Shown piece after piece: positions 21,872 through 31,080 of a stretch of DNA of 51,131 nucleotides; position 1 is the stretch's first letter, and the number at the start of each line of letters is the position of its first letter. This DNA comes from Flavobacterium sp. FEMGT703F. Its GTDB lineage: Bacteria; Bacteroidota; Bacteroidia; Flavobacteriales; Flavobacteriaceae. Made by a program: the position numbers and the translations under genes. The stretch is taken from the NCBI GenBank assembly GCA_002786385.1, contig PGCN01000004.1, positions 1-51,131 of the forward strand. Reading direction: 5' to 3'. The notes beneath the pieces were generated by a model that was given only the letters and a program-made list of their open reading frames with translations, had not been told where the DNA came from and made no database searches.

Positions 21872-24800
21872 AAAGGACAAAACAACACCTCTCTGGTTAG
21901 GGGAGTGTATCTTACTTTAGCCCTTATACTTGCGCCAAGTGTAAGGGCTGTGCAACGAAGAGGAAGAACACCTAAACATTTAGGTGAAGTACCATGCTCA
22001 AATACACCGTAAACAGCAAATCTTTGTTGATTATTAATGGTAACTGCTTCAAGAGAAAGACGAACGTGTTGCCATTCTCCATGAGAAATGGTAGCACTGT
22101 AGGTATTAGACTGTGCAATCACATACCATTTTTCTTTTAATCCTTTAACCTTCACATTAACGGTTGAGATACTCCATCCTTTAGAGCCGTTAACAGAGAT
22201 AATTTCTGCACTCAGAATTTGACCATATTCGATCGAATCATCATTAATTGCTGTTACTCCGGCATCATACCACTCTAACCCATCTTTGATTTTTACCTTC
22301 AAAGTATCTCTTTTCTCTTCTAATTGTCGTTTTCTTGGGTGAGGACGCTCATAAGAAGTTTTCAGAGATCCATCTTTTTTAAGGTAAAGATATTGATTTG
22401 ATTCAAGAAGTCGATCGAGTATCAAAACGCCTTTCAAATCAAAGATTTTGTCATCTTTAGTGAAAGCATAAACAGTTCCATCATTATCAACAAAGTCAAT
22501 CCCTTTGAGTTTTAGAGCGATCGCCCCGGCTTGGTTGATCATTACCAGTTTGCCGTTTTCATCTGGGTCTAAAATCCATTCTTTTCTATCTATAAGCGTA
22601 TAGGTTCCGAGCAAAACAGCTTGTTTTTTCTCAGTAATTGGAAGCATATCTCTGAGATAACTATCTTGATTATACTTAAATCCAAAGATTGAAAAGTCGT
22701 ATTCTTCTTTGAGCAATTGTTGTGCAATCATATCGGGGAAAAGTAAAAAAGGAAAACTAGCTTTACCTAATGCGTGGTCAATCACAGGCTTTTCATTATG
22801 GGCAACCCACCAATAAGCTGTAGCCCAACTCAAAAGTTTTAAACTTATCTCAGGTTCAGAAAGATTGCTTTTGTTCAGTCGATCTTCCAAATCTTTACGA
22901 ACTTCCTTAACGTGCTTCATCAAATTTGAAATTGCCTTGCTGTCGTCTTTGTCAGAGACTGCGATCGCCTCTCGCAATCTTTGATAATACTGAGCTTGTT
23001 GCTTTCTAGCAAAGTCTATTTGTTCCTGAGACGTTAGGTTATTCGCGATCGGATTTTTACCGAACAGATTACGGAATTTGTCAGAACTTAAGGGTTGTGG
23101 TTGTGGCATATTTTCCGCAGCGTTTACCCAGTAAGAATTGACTTCTCGAATCATGTGAGAAATAGGATCAGGGTCAACATCTTCAGCGCCTACATTCATT
23201 GGTCGGTTGAGGTAAGCTTCCTTACTCTTGTAATCGGTTTGCCATACAGGTTTTTTCGCTCCTTCGTTCAAGATTTCCCCAACTAATGCCAAAGCTTTAG
23301 TATCCCGTGCTAGATCATTTTTGAAGCGATCGACTTCATCTTGCAAAGCTTGGGATAAAACTTCCAGAACAGTTCGACCACTGCCATCAGGAATTACAAC
23401 ATTAGCCAAACCTTTGGCTTGAGCGTGCATGATTTGGCTTGCTACCAGACCTGTCAAATTATCCATAGATCGCAGAGCTACTTGCTTCAAAGTATCTTGA
23501 ATCGGTGATTTAGGAGCTTTGACAACCTTCGGGCGACCATATGTGGAAGGGTCATCTTGCCATTTCTGAACTTCGGCTGCAACTAGAGGCAATTTTTTAA
23601 CATCGATCGCATCTCCGTAATCCCCATCAAAATCTCCCCCTTGCCCATAGGGAGCTTCATTTAACTCACCAGTTCCACCAAACGTCACGTGACTGACAAA
23701 GAAAACGCCTTGGTAGCTATCATTGTCACCTTGTTTTACACAATCCCATATCTGAATATCTCCCCAGTGACGAACTGGATAACGGAATGTTATATGCTTC
23801 CCGGCTTTGAGATGCTTACAAGAAAATGTCATATCTTCCAAAGCGTCATCCGGCATCGCCATATAAGAGTTGAAATGGGTTGCACCATTGATCGCCAAAC
23901 GTGACCATTTTTTCTTGAGACTTCTTTGTATGGAACTCAAAACATAGGGATGTCTTTCTAAAATTTTTGCTTTGTCATTTTCCAGGATTAAATTTAGAGC
24001 CGGGGTGTAGGGCTCAGCATGGTCGTCCGTATCATCTTCAGGGTTCCCACTAGCCCAAATTTCTCTCAGTTCATTGAACCATTTATCAACCAAATTTAAG
24101 TCTGTAAGTTCAGCTAAATCTTTTTCAGGACTGAAGACTTTGAGTAATCCATAAATGTTACCAGCTTCGATCGCGCCAGCAATCTTAAAGCATTCCGATC
24201 GAATTGGTGGGATTACTTCTTTTTCGATAATGTCGATCGGAAACCACGACCAAATTTGTGTTCCGCCACTCGCTTCACGATCCTGGGCTTCCCCCAGAAC
24301 AGCCAAGTTCACTTTGGCAAAATTGTTCGCCCCCATCGGAGGTTTAAAAGTCTTGAAACAGGATTCCGGCAGAATCATATCGTATCCCTTCATTTTATCG
24401 GCTGGCAAAGGAGCAACGGTACCTTTGCCCCATATTCCTCTGACGCTTTCTGAACCAGGAATACTTAATCGAAATTGTACGGGAGTTTTATCATCGTCTG
24501 TTACTATCCCATCAAGCAATTCCACCAACAACTCGGAGTTGATTTTTCCGTGAGCGTCACCAGTTCCGAACTCATTCTCGTAGTCAGCATCGGGGCGGTT
24601 GTTGGTTAGTTTCAAGTCAGGAATAACTAAAATCTTGGCATTTTGCAAACTAAATAAAGCTTTGGATTCACTCAAACTGATTGAACCGTAGTTAATCCGA
24701 CCCATGTTACTTTTTTCTGGGGGGAAGTAGAACTGTCCAACGGTTCCCTTTTCTTCCTTGGATTTTCGGCTAAACACAAAGTGTCCATGTTTGCGCGCAC

Positions 24801-25134
24801 CGCCCGCTATGTCGAGGGAAAAGTTCTCGTAATCATCTAAGAGAGGTGTATTATATACGGTTGAATCTTTAGGAATTGCACAAATTGAAAACTCGGTATC
24901 AGGATGCAACTGAGAAAGCATAATATTTTTGTAGACAGTCTCATTTAATCGAGCTGTCTGAGTTCCATCAGGTTGAGTTTTGTACATCCATTGTTTTTGC
25001 ACACCATTCCAGACACCAAACTTACTGGTGGATTTTATACGGGTAAGTCGATCGCCATAAATAGCCGAACCTAATACAATGAGATTGTAGGTAAAAACAA
25101 AACGTTCTTTAGGAATTTCAGGAGTTGGAGGCAT
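21868..25134 (-). CDS. Two-barrel (QDE-1/RdRP-like) single-chain RNA polymerase, predicted
   Basis: A 1088-residue protein. Residues 501-505 are DFDGD (bases 23620-23634), the metal-binding signature of the beta'-type double-psi barrel in cellular RNA polymerases and of the DbDGD of QDE-1/RdRP enzymes. About 45 residues before it, RYPVRHWGDIQ (451-461) fits the R-x-P...D-I segment of that family. The beta-type barrel is visible earlier: GDAHGKI (192-198), VQFRL (219-223), RGIWGKG (232-238) and PESCFKTF (256-263), giving candidate catalytic Lys237 and Lys261, 24 apart. The C-terminal 500 residues are unlike known domains. It should make RNA from a DNA (or RNA) template as a single chain. It ends the large leftward operon with a 531-aa membrane protein and an 845-aa fusion. 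Similarity is by motif order, not by alignment. Confidence 0.7.
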   Translation of the reverse strand: MPPTPEIPKERFVFTYNLIVLGSAIYGDRLTRIKSTSKFGVWNGVQKQWMYKTQPDGTQTARLNETVYKNIMLSQLHPDTEFSICAIPKDSTVYNTPLLDDYENFSLDIAGGARKHGHFVFSRKSKEEKGTVGQFYFPPEKSNMGRINYGSISLSESKALFSLQNAKILVIPDLKLTNNRPDADYENEFGTGDAHGKINSELLVELLDGIVTDDDKTPVQFRLSIPGSESVRGIWGKGTVAPLPADKMKGYDMILPESCFKTFKPPMGANNFAKVNLAVLGEAQDREASGGTQIWSWFPIDIIEKEVIPPIRSECFKIAGAIEAGNIYGLLKVFSPEKDLAELTDLNLVDKWFNELREIWASGNPEDDTDDHAEPYTPALNLILENDKAKILERHPYVLSSIQRSLKKKWSRLAINGATHFNSYMAMPDDALEDMTFSCKHLKAGKHITFRYPVRHWGDIQIWDCVKQGDNDSYQGVFFVSHVTFGGTGELNEAPYGQGGDFDGDYGDAIDVKKLPLVAAEVQKWQDDPSTYGRPKVVKAPKSPIQDTLKQVALRSMDNLTGLVASQIMHAQAKGLANVVIPDGSGRTVLEVLSQALQDEVDRFKNDLARDTKALALVGEILNEGAKKPVWQTDYKSKEAYLNRPMNVGAEDVDPDPISHMIREVNSYWVNAAENMPQPQPLSSDKFRNLFGKNPIANNLTSQEQIDFARKQQAQYYQRLREAIAVSDKDDSKAISNLMKHVKEVRKDLEDRLNKSNLSEPEISLKLLSWATAYWWVAHNEKPVIDHALGKASFPFLLFPDMIAQQLLKEEYDFSIFGFKYNQDSYLRDMLPITEKKQAVLLGTYTLIDRKEWILDPDENGKLVMINQAGAIALKLKGIDFVDNDGTVYAFTKDDKIFDLKGVLILDRLLESNQYLYLKKDGSLKTSYERPHPRKRQLEEKRDTLKVKIKDGLEWYDAGVTAINDDSIEYGQILSAEIISVNGSKGWSISTVNVKVKGLKEKWYVIAQSNTYSATISHGEWQHVRLSLEAVTINNQQRFAVYGVFEHGTSPKCLGVLPLRCTALTLGASIRAKVRYTPLTREVLFCPF

Positions 25135-25163
25135 GATTTTATCGGTTAATTGTGGTTAAAATA

Positions 25164-27701
25164 TTATTCAAAGTCGAAAAAGAAAATGGGAAAGTCGCCG
25201 TATTCAACATTATCTATCGGTGAAGGTTTCTTAGGATCTTTCTCAAAAACTTGAGCAAGCTTATTGTTTAAAGCAGAAAAAGAAATTGCGTCTTTCGTAC
25301 CGGGAGAATCATCGCCGTTACTGAATGCGTAAAGTGAATTACTTTCGTAAACAATAACTTTGTTACGTTCCGGTCCAGCGTTGGCGCGTTCGTTGGAAAA
25401 TTCTACTGTTCGGTCTTCTGGGAAATATTTAGGTTTGAAACCAGGGGCGATCGTGCCATCTTTCAACCGAGTTTTCTTCTGAACCCATCGGGCATTATGA
25501 ATCAGAGTTTTCAAACCTCTAGCTTTGGCGGCTTTTTCAGCAAAAGTATCAGCTCCGGCAGCCCCCCCGGAGACGAGGGTGCAAGAATCGGGGAGAGCGT
25601 TGACGAATTGTGCGATCGCATCTTCTGCCCAATTAGTTTTGAACTCTCGACTCCCCACAACCGCTACATGAGTACCAGGGGGGACAGCAGTGCCGTACTT
25701 GGCATAGCGTTGAGGGTCATCAAACTTGGGGATTGGATTGGGGAGTCCGACGTTTGGCAAGCGATAATAAGCAACCAGTGCTTTACTACCCGCTGCTTGA
25801 ATCAATGCTCCAATTTCGGGGTCAACTTCATCCCACATAGCGAAAAGGTAGTTTAACTTTGTGGGGTCAAAAGGTTTGTCAGTAGACACCCAACCTTCAG
25901 GAGCTTCATCAGGGAGTTCACCGTGAACGATGACATCTTTGTAGCGTTCACGATAGAGATAACGTTGAACTTGTCCATCAAAACCCACTTGGGGTCCAGC
26001 AATTTTACCACCAACTCCCCTAACATGAATCACAGGATTTTTGACGGGTTCATCATTAAGTTTGAGATACCATTCTCGGTGTTTGTTATCAATGATAGTC
26101 TCAATTTCCAATTCAGTTCTAGCGTCTAATCCTTCAATCCAATTAAGTCCGATCATGCCTACATGAAGTCGATCTTCCGAAGTAACTGGTTTATCTGGTG
26201 TTGATTTCACTTTTCCCTCCTTAATCATCCATAGAGCCGCGTTTCTGATTATATCCCCATGACAATCGAGTGGTTTGCAATGGCAGACCAACTCCAAGTT
26301 TTTGCCTTCAGCTAACAGACTTGCTACTTTTGTAATTGCATCATAAAATGCACCTTTGCCTAGCTGAATTCTTGCCCAGCTTTCTCTACGGAAACTGTCA
26401 ACAACTTTCTCTCGGCTGTTATTGGAATCTATGACGAAAGGATTATGGAGAGGCGATCGCATAATTCCTTGTTTTCCACCACGTCCAACGTAGATTTTTG
26501 ACCAATCAGGGCTATGCCAAGCTGTCGATGATAAGCCTTTTGTTCCCGAATCTCTAATATTTGTGACAGTACAATTCCCGATTGAGTTTGCGGGTCTTTG
26601 AGGTTCTGGGGGTTGTTCGGTTGATGGTTCAGTTGGTTCTGTTTCAGGTTTGCCCGAATCATCATCGGCATCGGGAACGGTGACAATCCAAGGGACCTTG
26701 CCGATCGATTGGAAGTATTCGATCGCGCTTTTGGTAGATTTATCTGATCCATTTGTAGATACTAATAGATGGTCGGATTCCTCAAGCATTTCGTGAATCG
26801 TGCTTTCTTCGTCGCCTATATAGCGTGTTGGGTAAGATTTTGTGGTGTTCTCAGAAGTTTCGTAAATCAAAGCCGAGGGATATTTTCGAGATTTCAGATA
26901 AGCAGCGGTTAACGTATCAAACCCCGGTCGATCGGTTAATAGAATTTCGCTAGCATTTTTGCGATCGGTAGTTTGTCGGAAAGTCATCGCTTTCTCTATT
27001 TCCGCTTTCTCATCGTCTGACAAAATTTTTGTTCGCTCCATCCCAATCATAGAAATAATCAGCGGTTTATCGTTCTCTTCGATCGGGTCTACCATTCTAC
27101 CCGTGAGATTGATTCTGCGATCGCCTATCACTTCCCCGGCTGCATGAAAGCAAAGTCTTTCATCACCGTGCATTACCAACAGGTCGCCATCTCCTAAAAC
27201 GATGCTTGTCGTCAAAGTTTTGTCAAGTTTTTTCAATTCGGCTGGTGTAAGTTTTCCACCTGCGTCAACTTTTCCACCTATCAAAAAAGTTCCTTGCCCA
27301 AAACTAATACTGATAATTGGTGCTTTCTTATTTCTTTCCGAAGTATCTTGATGAAATCCAAGTATAGGTTTATCGGGGTCATTCATGGTGTTTTCGTAAA
27401 AGTTTATCAGCACAGTTTCCAAGCGAAACCCTGGATAAAAATGCTGACCCACTTTTAGCATCAGTTGCCCGATCGTAGACGTAATTTGTGGCCATCGTCT
27501 ACCAGTTACAGGATTGATTTTTGTGTAACCTTCTGTGGACAGCCATCCATATTTACCGCAGTTTGTCATCTTGTATTTGATGCGTCCAAACTTGCCAGCC
27601 CGTGCGTTGTACGGTGGAGCTTTTTGGGCGATCGACTCTATTTCTTCCATCACTGCGCCTTTGCTTGACTCAGCGTATCCTCGAACTATGTGAAAAGGCA
27701 T
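25164..27701 (-). CDS. AlkB-like oxygenase - DUF4326 - SLOG multidomain fusion
   Basis: An 845-residue fusion. Residues 85-205 are an AlkB-like 2OG-Fe(II) oxygenase: HQD (117-119), His186 and RRINLTGR (195-202). Residues 245-345 look like a degenerate SLOG/Rossmann domain (LLTDRPGFDTLTAAYL, DHLLVSTNGS). After a Pro/Glu linker, residues 370-500 contain DUF4326 (SPLHNPF... LVCHCKPLDCHGDII). Residues 515-660 are uncertain. Residues 690-770 are a clear SLOG domain (VAVVGSREF, VSGGAAGADTFAEKAA). The set suggests detection or processing of modified nucleotides. AGGAAGAAG precedes the ATG. Its neighbour downstream is the RNA polymerase-like gene. I know of no described protein with this architecture. 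Confidence 0.72.
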   Translation of the reverse strand: MPFHIVRGYAESSKGAVMEEIESIAQKAPPYNARAGKFGRIKYKMTNCGKYGWLSTEGYTKINPVTGRRWPQITSTIGQLMLKVGQHFYPGFRLETVLINFYENTMNDPDKPILGFHQDTSERNKKAPIISISFGQGTFLIGGKVDAGGKLTPAELKKLDKTLTTSIVLGDGDLLVMHGDERLCFHAAGEVIGDRRINLTGRMVDPIEENDKPLIISMIGMERTKILSDDEKAEIEKAMTFRQTTDRKNASEILLTDRPGFDTLTAAYLKSRKYPSALIYETSENTTKSYPTRYIGDEESTIHEMLEESDHLLVSTNGSDKSTKSAIEYFQSIGKVPWIVTVPDADDDSGKPETEPTEPSTEQPPEPQRPANSIGNCTVTNIRDSGTKGLSSTAWHSPDWSKIYVGRGGKQGIMRSPLHNPFVIDSNNSREKVVDSFRRESWARIQLGKGAFYDAITKVASLLAEGKNLELVCHCKPLDCHGDIIRNAALWMIKEGKVKSTPDKPVTSEDRLHVGMIGLNWIEGLDARTELEIETIIDNKHREWYLKLNDEPVKNPVIHVRGVGGKIAGPQVGFDGQVQRYLYRERYKDVIVHGELPDEAPEGWVSTDKPFDPTKLNYLFAMWDEVDPEIGALIQAAGSKALVAYYRLPNVGLPNPIPKFDDPQRYAKYGTAVPPGTHVAVVGSREFKTNWAEDAIAQFVNALPDSCTLVSGGAAGADTFAEKAAKARGLKTLIHNARWVQKKTRLKDGTIAPGFKPKYFPEDRTVEFSNERANAGPERNKVIVYESNSLYAFSNGDDSPGTKDAISFSALNNKLAQVFEKDPKKPSPIDNVEYGDFPIFFFDFE

Positions 27702-27711
27702 ATTCTTCTTC

Positions 27712-29307
27712 CTAAATTGGTTTCCAAGCTCCCAAGGGAATGCTTACTGAGTGTTTCTTGCTGAAATCTTCCAAAACTTTGTTTGCCTCATCAGCCGTCA
27801 TTTTTGATGGAACTGTTGTTGACAACTTGAAACCTCCTTTTACTTTGGGTTTTTTATCTTCCAAATTGATGCCCACTCCATGAATATCGGAGTATGTCAC
27901 CGTAGCTAAAGCTAATAAATCCTTCTTCATTTTATCAAATTCGATCATTGCATCATCAGCATTTTGGATACTTGCATAAGCAAACCCCGGATATTTTTCA
28001 TGCTCAGCCAACAGATAAAAGTGTGAAAATGTTACTTTATTTTTATTTCTCATCGCTAGGATGATGATGATTGATACGAGCAATATAGGGACAGCCATAG
28101 CTGTTAAAAATATCCAGCTAGTAGCATTCATATTGCTTGTCCCAAATACAGTCATCAACAAATCTTTATTAATTTTTAAAGCTGAAGCAGCAAAGAATCG
28201 TAGTGCTTCAGCACCAGCGCTACCAGAAACTTTGAGGACGATCGCGGTAACACAGTGAATCAAAGCCGGAATTAAGGTTGCTGGCATACCTAGTAGATTC
28301 ATGCAACTACCGAGAAACCATGAGGCTATGCTTGAGATTATTCCCGCTGTTACTCCTGCCGTTACTAATGCGCCAGTAACTGCTACGATCGGCGCTACTA
28401 CTGGCACAACTACTAAAGCACTTGCATTTACTTTGATGCTTCTGATTGATGAAATGCGATCGTAGTAAATTGAATTTATATCGTATGGATTCTGTGCAAT
28501 TATCCCCAATCTTGGATCTGTCAACACCGAATTGAGATAGTTGCTTGGTGCTTTATCACCACTACCTCCACTAGGACTAGGACTAGGTTTAGATTTAGGA
28601 GTAGGTTTAGGCTTTTTGGGAGAGGCTACAGGTTTCTCTCCCATAGACAGGAGACTTTTTGCAACATCGTTGTACTTTCTTCTTATGGTTTTCCGTTCAT
28701 CTAATTTCACATCCGGGTTTTCCAACTGGGATTTATATTTATCCCTTAGCTCTTTAGCTTTCTTGATTGCTTCTAGTTTTTTCTTCTCGATCGATGTCCA
28801 AGCTTCACCCATATCTTGATTAATTTTAATACCAATCTTTGATAACTTTGGCAAATTCAGACTTTCATTAAAGGCATTTATAGCATCACCATAAATCCCT
28901 TTTTCTGTACTTGTAGATACAACTTTTGCTAGTGCTGATTCACCAGCAGCAGCTAAATCACTATGAGCTTTGCTATTGTAAGCTCTGTTGATACCGTGAG
29001 AAGTTTCCAGAAACGCTATCCCACATTGACCGATAAGCTGAGGAAACATTTTAACTGTTTCGTAGTCGTCGAGCCAAGGAAACAAATAATCGCCTTTTTC
29101 TTTTCCGGCTTTATTAATTTCAATAAAAGCTTTAATTAATGGCTGTTCCATCAACCATTCTTGAGGTGCTTTCATCAGTTTCTCGACTTCAGCAACACCA
29201 GTAAGGGCTTTCATATTAGCCCATATATCTTTGAGTTCGTCTGATATATCTTGGGGTTCTGGAGTAGGTGCGGGTGTTGGTGTAGGTGTTGGTGTAGGTG
29301 TAGGCAT
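27712..29307 (-). CDS. Large membrane protein with Pro-Thr N-terminus
   Basis: A 531-residue protein of unknown function. It starts with MPTPTPTPTPTPAPTPEP, continues with a helical section (25-225), a Pro/Lys/Ser-rich linker (230-260), and at least two to three hydrophobic segments (about 300-345, 355-385 and NATSWIFLTAMAVPILLVSI near 405-430), then a soluble C-terminus. It is the first of the three large genes and shares its AAAATCATGCC start context with the polymerase gene. In crAss-like and N4-like phages large membrane-active proteins accompany a virion RNA polymerase; the resemblance is organisational only. Confidence 0.6.
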   Translation of the reverse strand: MPTPTPTPTPTPAPTPEPQDISDELKDIWANMKALTGVAEVEKLMKAPQEWLMEQPLIKAFIEINKAGKEKGDYLFPWLDDYETVKMFPQLIGQCGIAFLETSHGINRAYNSKAHSDLAAAGESALAKVVSTSTEKGIYGDAINAFNESLNLPKLSKIGIKINQDMGEAWTSIEKKKLEAIKKAKELRDKYKSQLENPDVKLDERKTIRRKYNDVAKSLLSMGEKPVASPKKPKPTPKSKPSPSPSGGSGDKAPSNYLNSVLTDPRLGIIAQNPYDINSIYYDRISSIRSIKVNASALVVVPVVAPIVAVTGALVTAGVTAGIISSIASWFLGSCMNLLGMPATLIPALIHCVTAIVLKVSGSAGAEALRFFAASALKINKDLLMTVFGTSNMNATSWIFLTAMAVPILLVSIIIILAMRNKNKVTFSHFYLLAEHEKYPGFAYASIQNADDAMIEFDKMKKDLLALATVTYSDIHGVGINLEDKKPKVKGGFKLSTTVPSKMTADEANKVLEDFSKKHSVSIPLGAWKPI

Positions 29308-29355
29308 GATTTTCTTGATGAAATATTCTACTAATTTAGCAGGTTTAGGATAGAT

Positions 29356-29637
29356 TTAGGATAGATTTTTGACTCTATCCTTAAGTTTTTTCCCTGGTTT
29401 GAAAACAGGTATTGTAGTTTCTGCTACCTGAACTGGTTCATTATTTTGTGGATTTCTACATTTTCTAGCTTTTCGTAAACGAGATTTAAATGTTCCGAAA
29501 CCTACGAGTAAAACTTCTTCCCCATCAGCAACAGTTTCTTCGATTGTTTCAATGATTTCGCCCAAAATTGAGTTCACCATTACTTGGCTGACTTCTAATT
29601 TTACAGCAACTATTTTAACTAATTCTGATCTATTCAT
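29356..29637 (-). CDS. hup: HU-family DNA-binding protein
   Basis: A 93-residue canonical HU: MNRSELVKIVAVKLEVSQ, GEEVLLVGFGTFKSR, RNPQNNEPVQVAE and IPVFKPGKKLKDRV. It bends and compacts DNA as a dimer, in replication, recombination (including integrase reactions) and repair. GAGGAAC precedes the start, and the gene overlaps the methylase end by 8 bases, so they are co-expressed. Confidence 0.92.
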   Translation of the reverse strand: MNRSELVKIVAVKLEVSQVMVNSILGEIIETIEETVADGEEVLLVGFGTFKSRLRKARKCRNPQNNEPVQVAETTIPVFKPGKKLKDRVKNLS

Positions 29638-30478
29638 TGTTCCTCGTGATTATTAAGTAATGATTAACTAATGATGCTAGAAATTGTACTCGCATGAGCG
29701 CGATCGCAGCGCATTGAGGGACGATCGATCGTCCGTACAAACTCACACATTCTCTACGTCCAGGTGTGCGTGGTTCAATCCCAGAGTTTAGGGGTGGCTG
29801 ATTGAGTTTCCACCAGTTGGACACACAGATTCCGTCCAGCCAGGTGGAAACCCCATCAAGTAAGCGCATACTTCGGGGTTGAGTTTCTGGGTGTGAGATA
29901 AACGATTTTGCGATCGTAATGTGGTTTCCAATTTGTTGAGTCCAGCAGCAGAAGTTTTGCCGTTCCCGGAGGCATAAGTTGTCGGCGTAGGCAATGACAA
30001 ACACTCTTTTCCTCTCGTGAGGCGCGCCGAGCTCCGACGCGCTGATAACTTCAACTTCTGTTTGATATCCTGCCAGATTGAGTCCGGCAATAATTGCTCT
30101 AAGTCCTCGATCGATGACTCCCGCAGGGTTCTCCACAACCACAAACTTTGGTCTACCGATGATGATGCAGCGGAGGGATTCAAACCATAGTCCTGATTCA
30201 TTGCCTGCAAGTCCTTCCTTTTTTCCAGCAGCGGATGTATTTGTACATGGAAACGAAACTAAGTATAAATCAGCTTTACCTGGGTTTACGTTGTACGATC
30301 GCACATCAGAGTGAATTGGGATTTCAGGAAAGTGCGATCGTAATACTTTTTGAGCCTGTGGATTAATTTCGATGAGTTCGATCGTCCGAAATTTTACTTG
30401 TGATATTGGGTTTACTAATTGACTAGCCAATTCCCAAGCACCAATTCCTGCGAAGAAATCAACAGATTTTAATTCCAT
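29630..30478 (-). CDS. dcm: C5 cytosine DNA methyltransferase
   Basis: A 282-residue methylase: SAM motif SVDFFAGIGAWELA (5-18), catalytic SFPCTNTS (Cys78), VVVENPAGV (motif VI variant ENP), ELGAPHERKRVFVIA (motif VIII). It transfers a methyl group to C5 of cytosine. The target-recognition region is short (about 80 residues) compared with typical Dcm proteins of 320-420. No restriction partner is nearby, so it is probably an orphan protecting element DNA. It opens the HU, membrane protein, fusion and polymerase series. Confidence 0.88.
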   Translation of the reverse strand: MELKSVDFFAGIGAWELASQLVNPISQVKFRTIELIEINPQAQKVLRSHFPEIPIHSDVRSYNVNPGKADLYLVSFPCTNTSAAGKKEGLAGNESGLWFESLRCIIIGRPKFVVVENPAGVIDRGLRAIIAGLNLAGYQTEVEVISASELGAPHERKRVFVIAYADNLCLRERQNFCCWTQQIGNHITIAKSFISHPETQPRSMRLLDGVSTWLDGICVSNWWKLNQPPLNSGIEPRTPGRRECVSLYGRSIVPQCAAIALMRVQFLASLVNHYLIITRNNE

Positions 30479-30627
30479 ACATGATGCTTTTCCTCCATTT
30501 TGTGTTACTTAAAAACAGACTGACCATTGAAAGCAGACTGACCGAAAGAACCAATAGTACCGCCATTACCGTAACACCGTTACTGCCACCGCTGGAAGAT
30601 TTGGAAGCTTTAGGAATACTGGCTATT
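30479..30627. other. Intergenic stretch with weak coding potential
   Basis: On the minus strand this holds SGGSNG-like and hydrophobic (VMAVLLVLSVSLLSMVSLFL) sequence that continues out of frame over the methylase start. It could encode a 35-residue membrane peptide from an internal ATG near 30570, or be the decayed 3' part of the truncated RHK gene. Nothing further can be supported. Confidence 0.25.
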
Positions 30628-30684
30628 TCAGGCTAACTCAGCTTTTTCAGCTTTGTGCCTGATTCTAGCTAGTGCGATCGTCAT
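30628..30684 (-). pseudogene. Truncated RHK-repeat protein (18 residues)
   Basis: MTIALARIRHKAEKAELA, then a stop. The start has AGGAGAAAATCAA upstream, and the peptide matches the MTVTQVRARHKVEKATL opening of the two genes upstream. It is probably the stump of a third tandem copy rather than a functional gene, although the ribosome site is intact. Confidence 0.45.
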
Positions 30685-30695
30685 TTGATTTTCTC

Positions 30696-31061
30696 CTACT
30701 TTCTAACCTTAGAGTTAGCTATTTCTGCTTTGTGTCTAGCAGACATAGATGTTTTTTCTGATTTGTGTCTAGCAGACATAGATGCTTTTTCTGCTTTTTC
30801 CCGTTGTTTAGTGTTTGCGAATTGAACCTTGTAACTGTCGTTATACCTTTTCATCATCTCTGCTTTGGTATAACCCTGTTTCTGCCACTCCCAATAATCA
30901 TTTTGTTTTGGGGTGTTTCTTATCTTTTCTTCTTGAGCTAATCTTAGCGTTCGCGCCCATTCATCATTCAGTAGCTTTTTCTGACTTGCATGGTTAGCTG
31001 CTAAGTTAGCTTTCTCTGCTGCGTGTTTTGCACGTAACTGTTGAATAACGTAAGTCGTCAT
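30696..31061 (-). CDS. RHK-repeat helical protein A
   Basis: A 121-residue, very basic and helical protein. The N-terminus RAKHAAEKANLAANHA and C-terminus EKASMSARHKSEKTSMSARHKAE carry an 11-residue repeat (SARHKxEKxSM). It resembles its neighbour at 31081 in both ends but not the middle. Such Arg/His/Lys-rich helices may bind DNA or polyanions, for example as packaged scaffold or nucleoid proteins. AAGGAG-type site precedes the ATG. No family recognised. Confidence 0.6.
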   Translation of the reverse strand: MTTYVIQQLRAKHAAEKANLAANHASQKKLLNDEWARTLRLAQEEKIRNTPKQNDYWEWQKQGYTKAEMMKRYNDSYKVQFANTKQREKAEKASMSARHKSEKTSMSARHKAEIANSKVRK

Positions 31062-31080
31062 AATTTCTCCTTTTGGTAAT

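Noticed and set aside
29788..30210. Second frame within the cytosine methylase
   Set aside because: The methylase motifs are continuous in the longer frame; this frame has no family signature.
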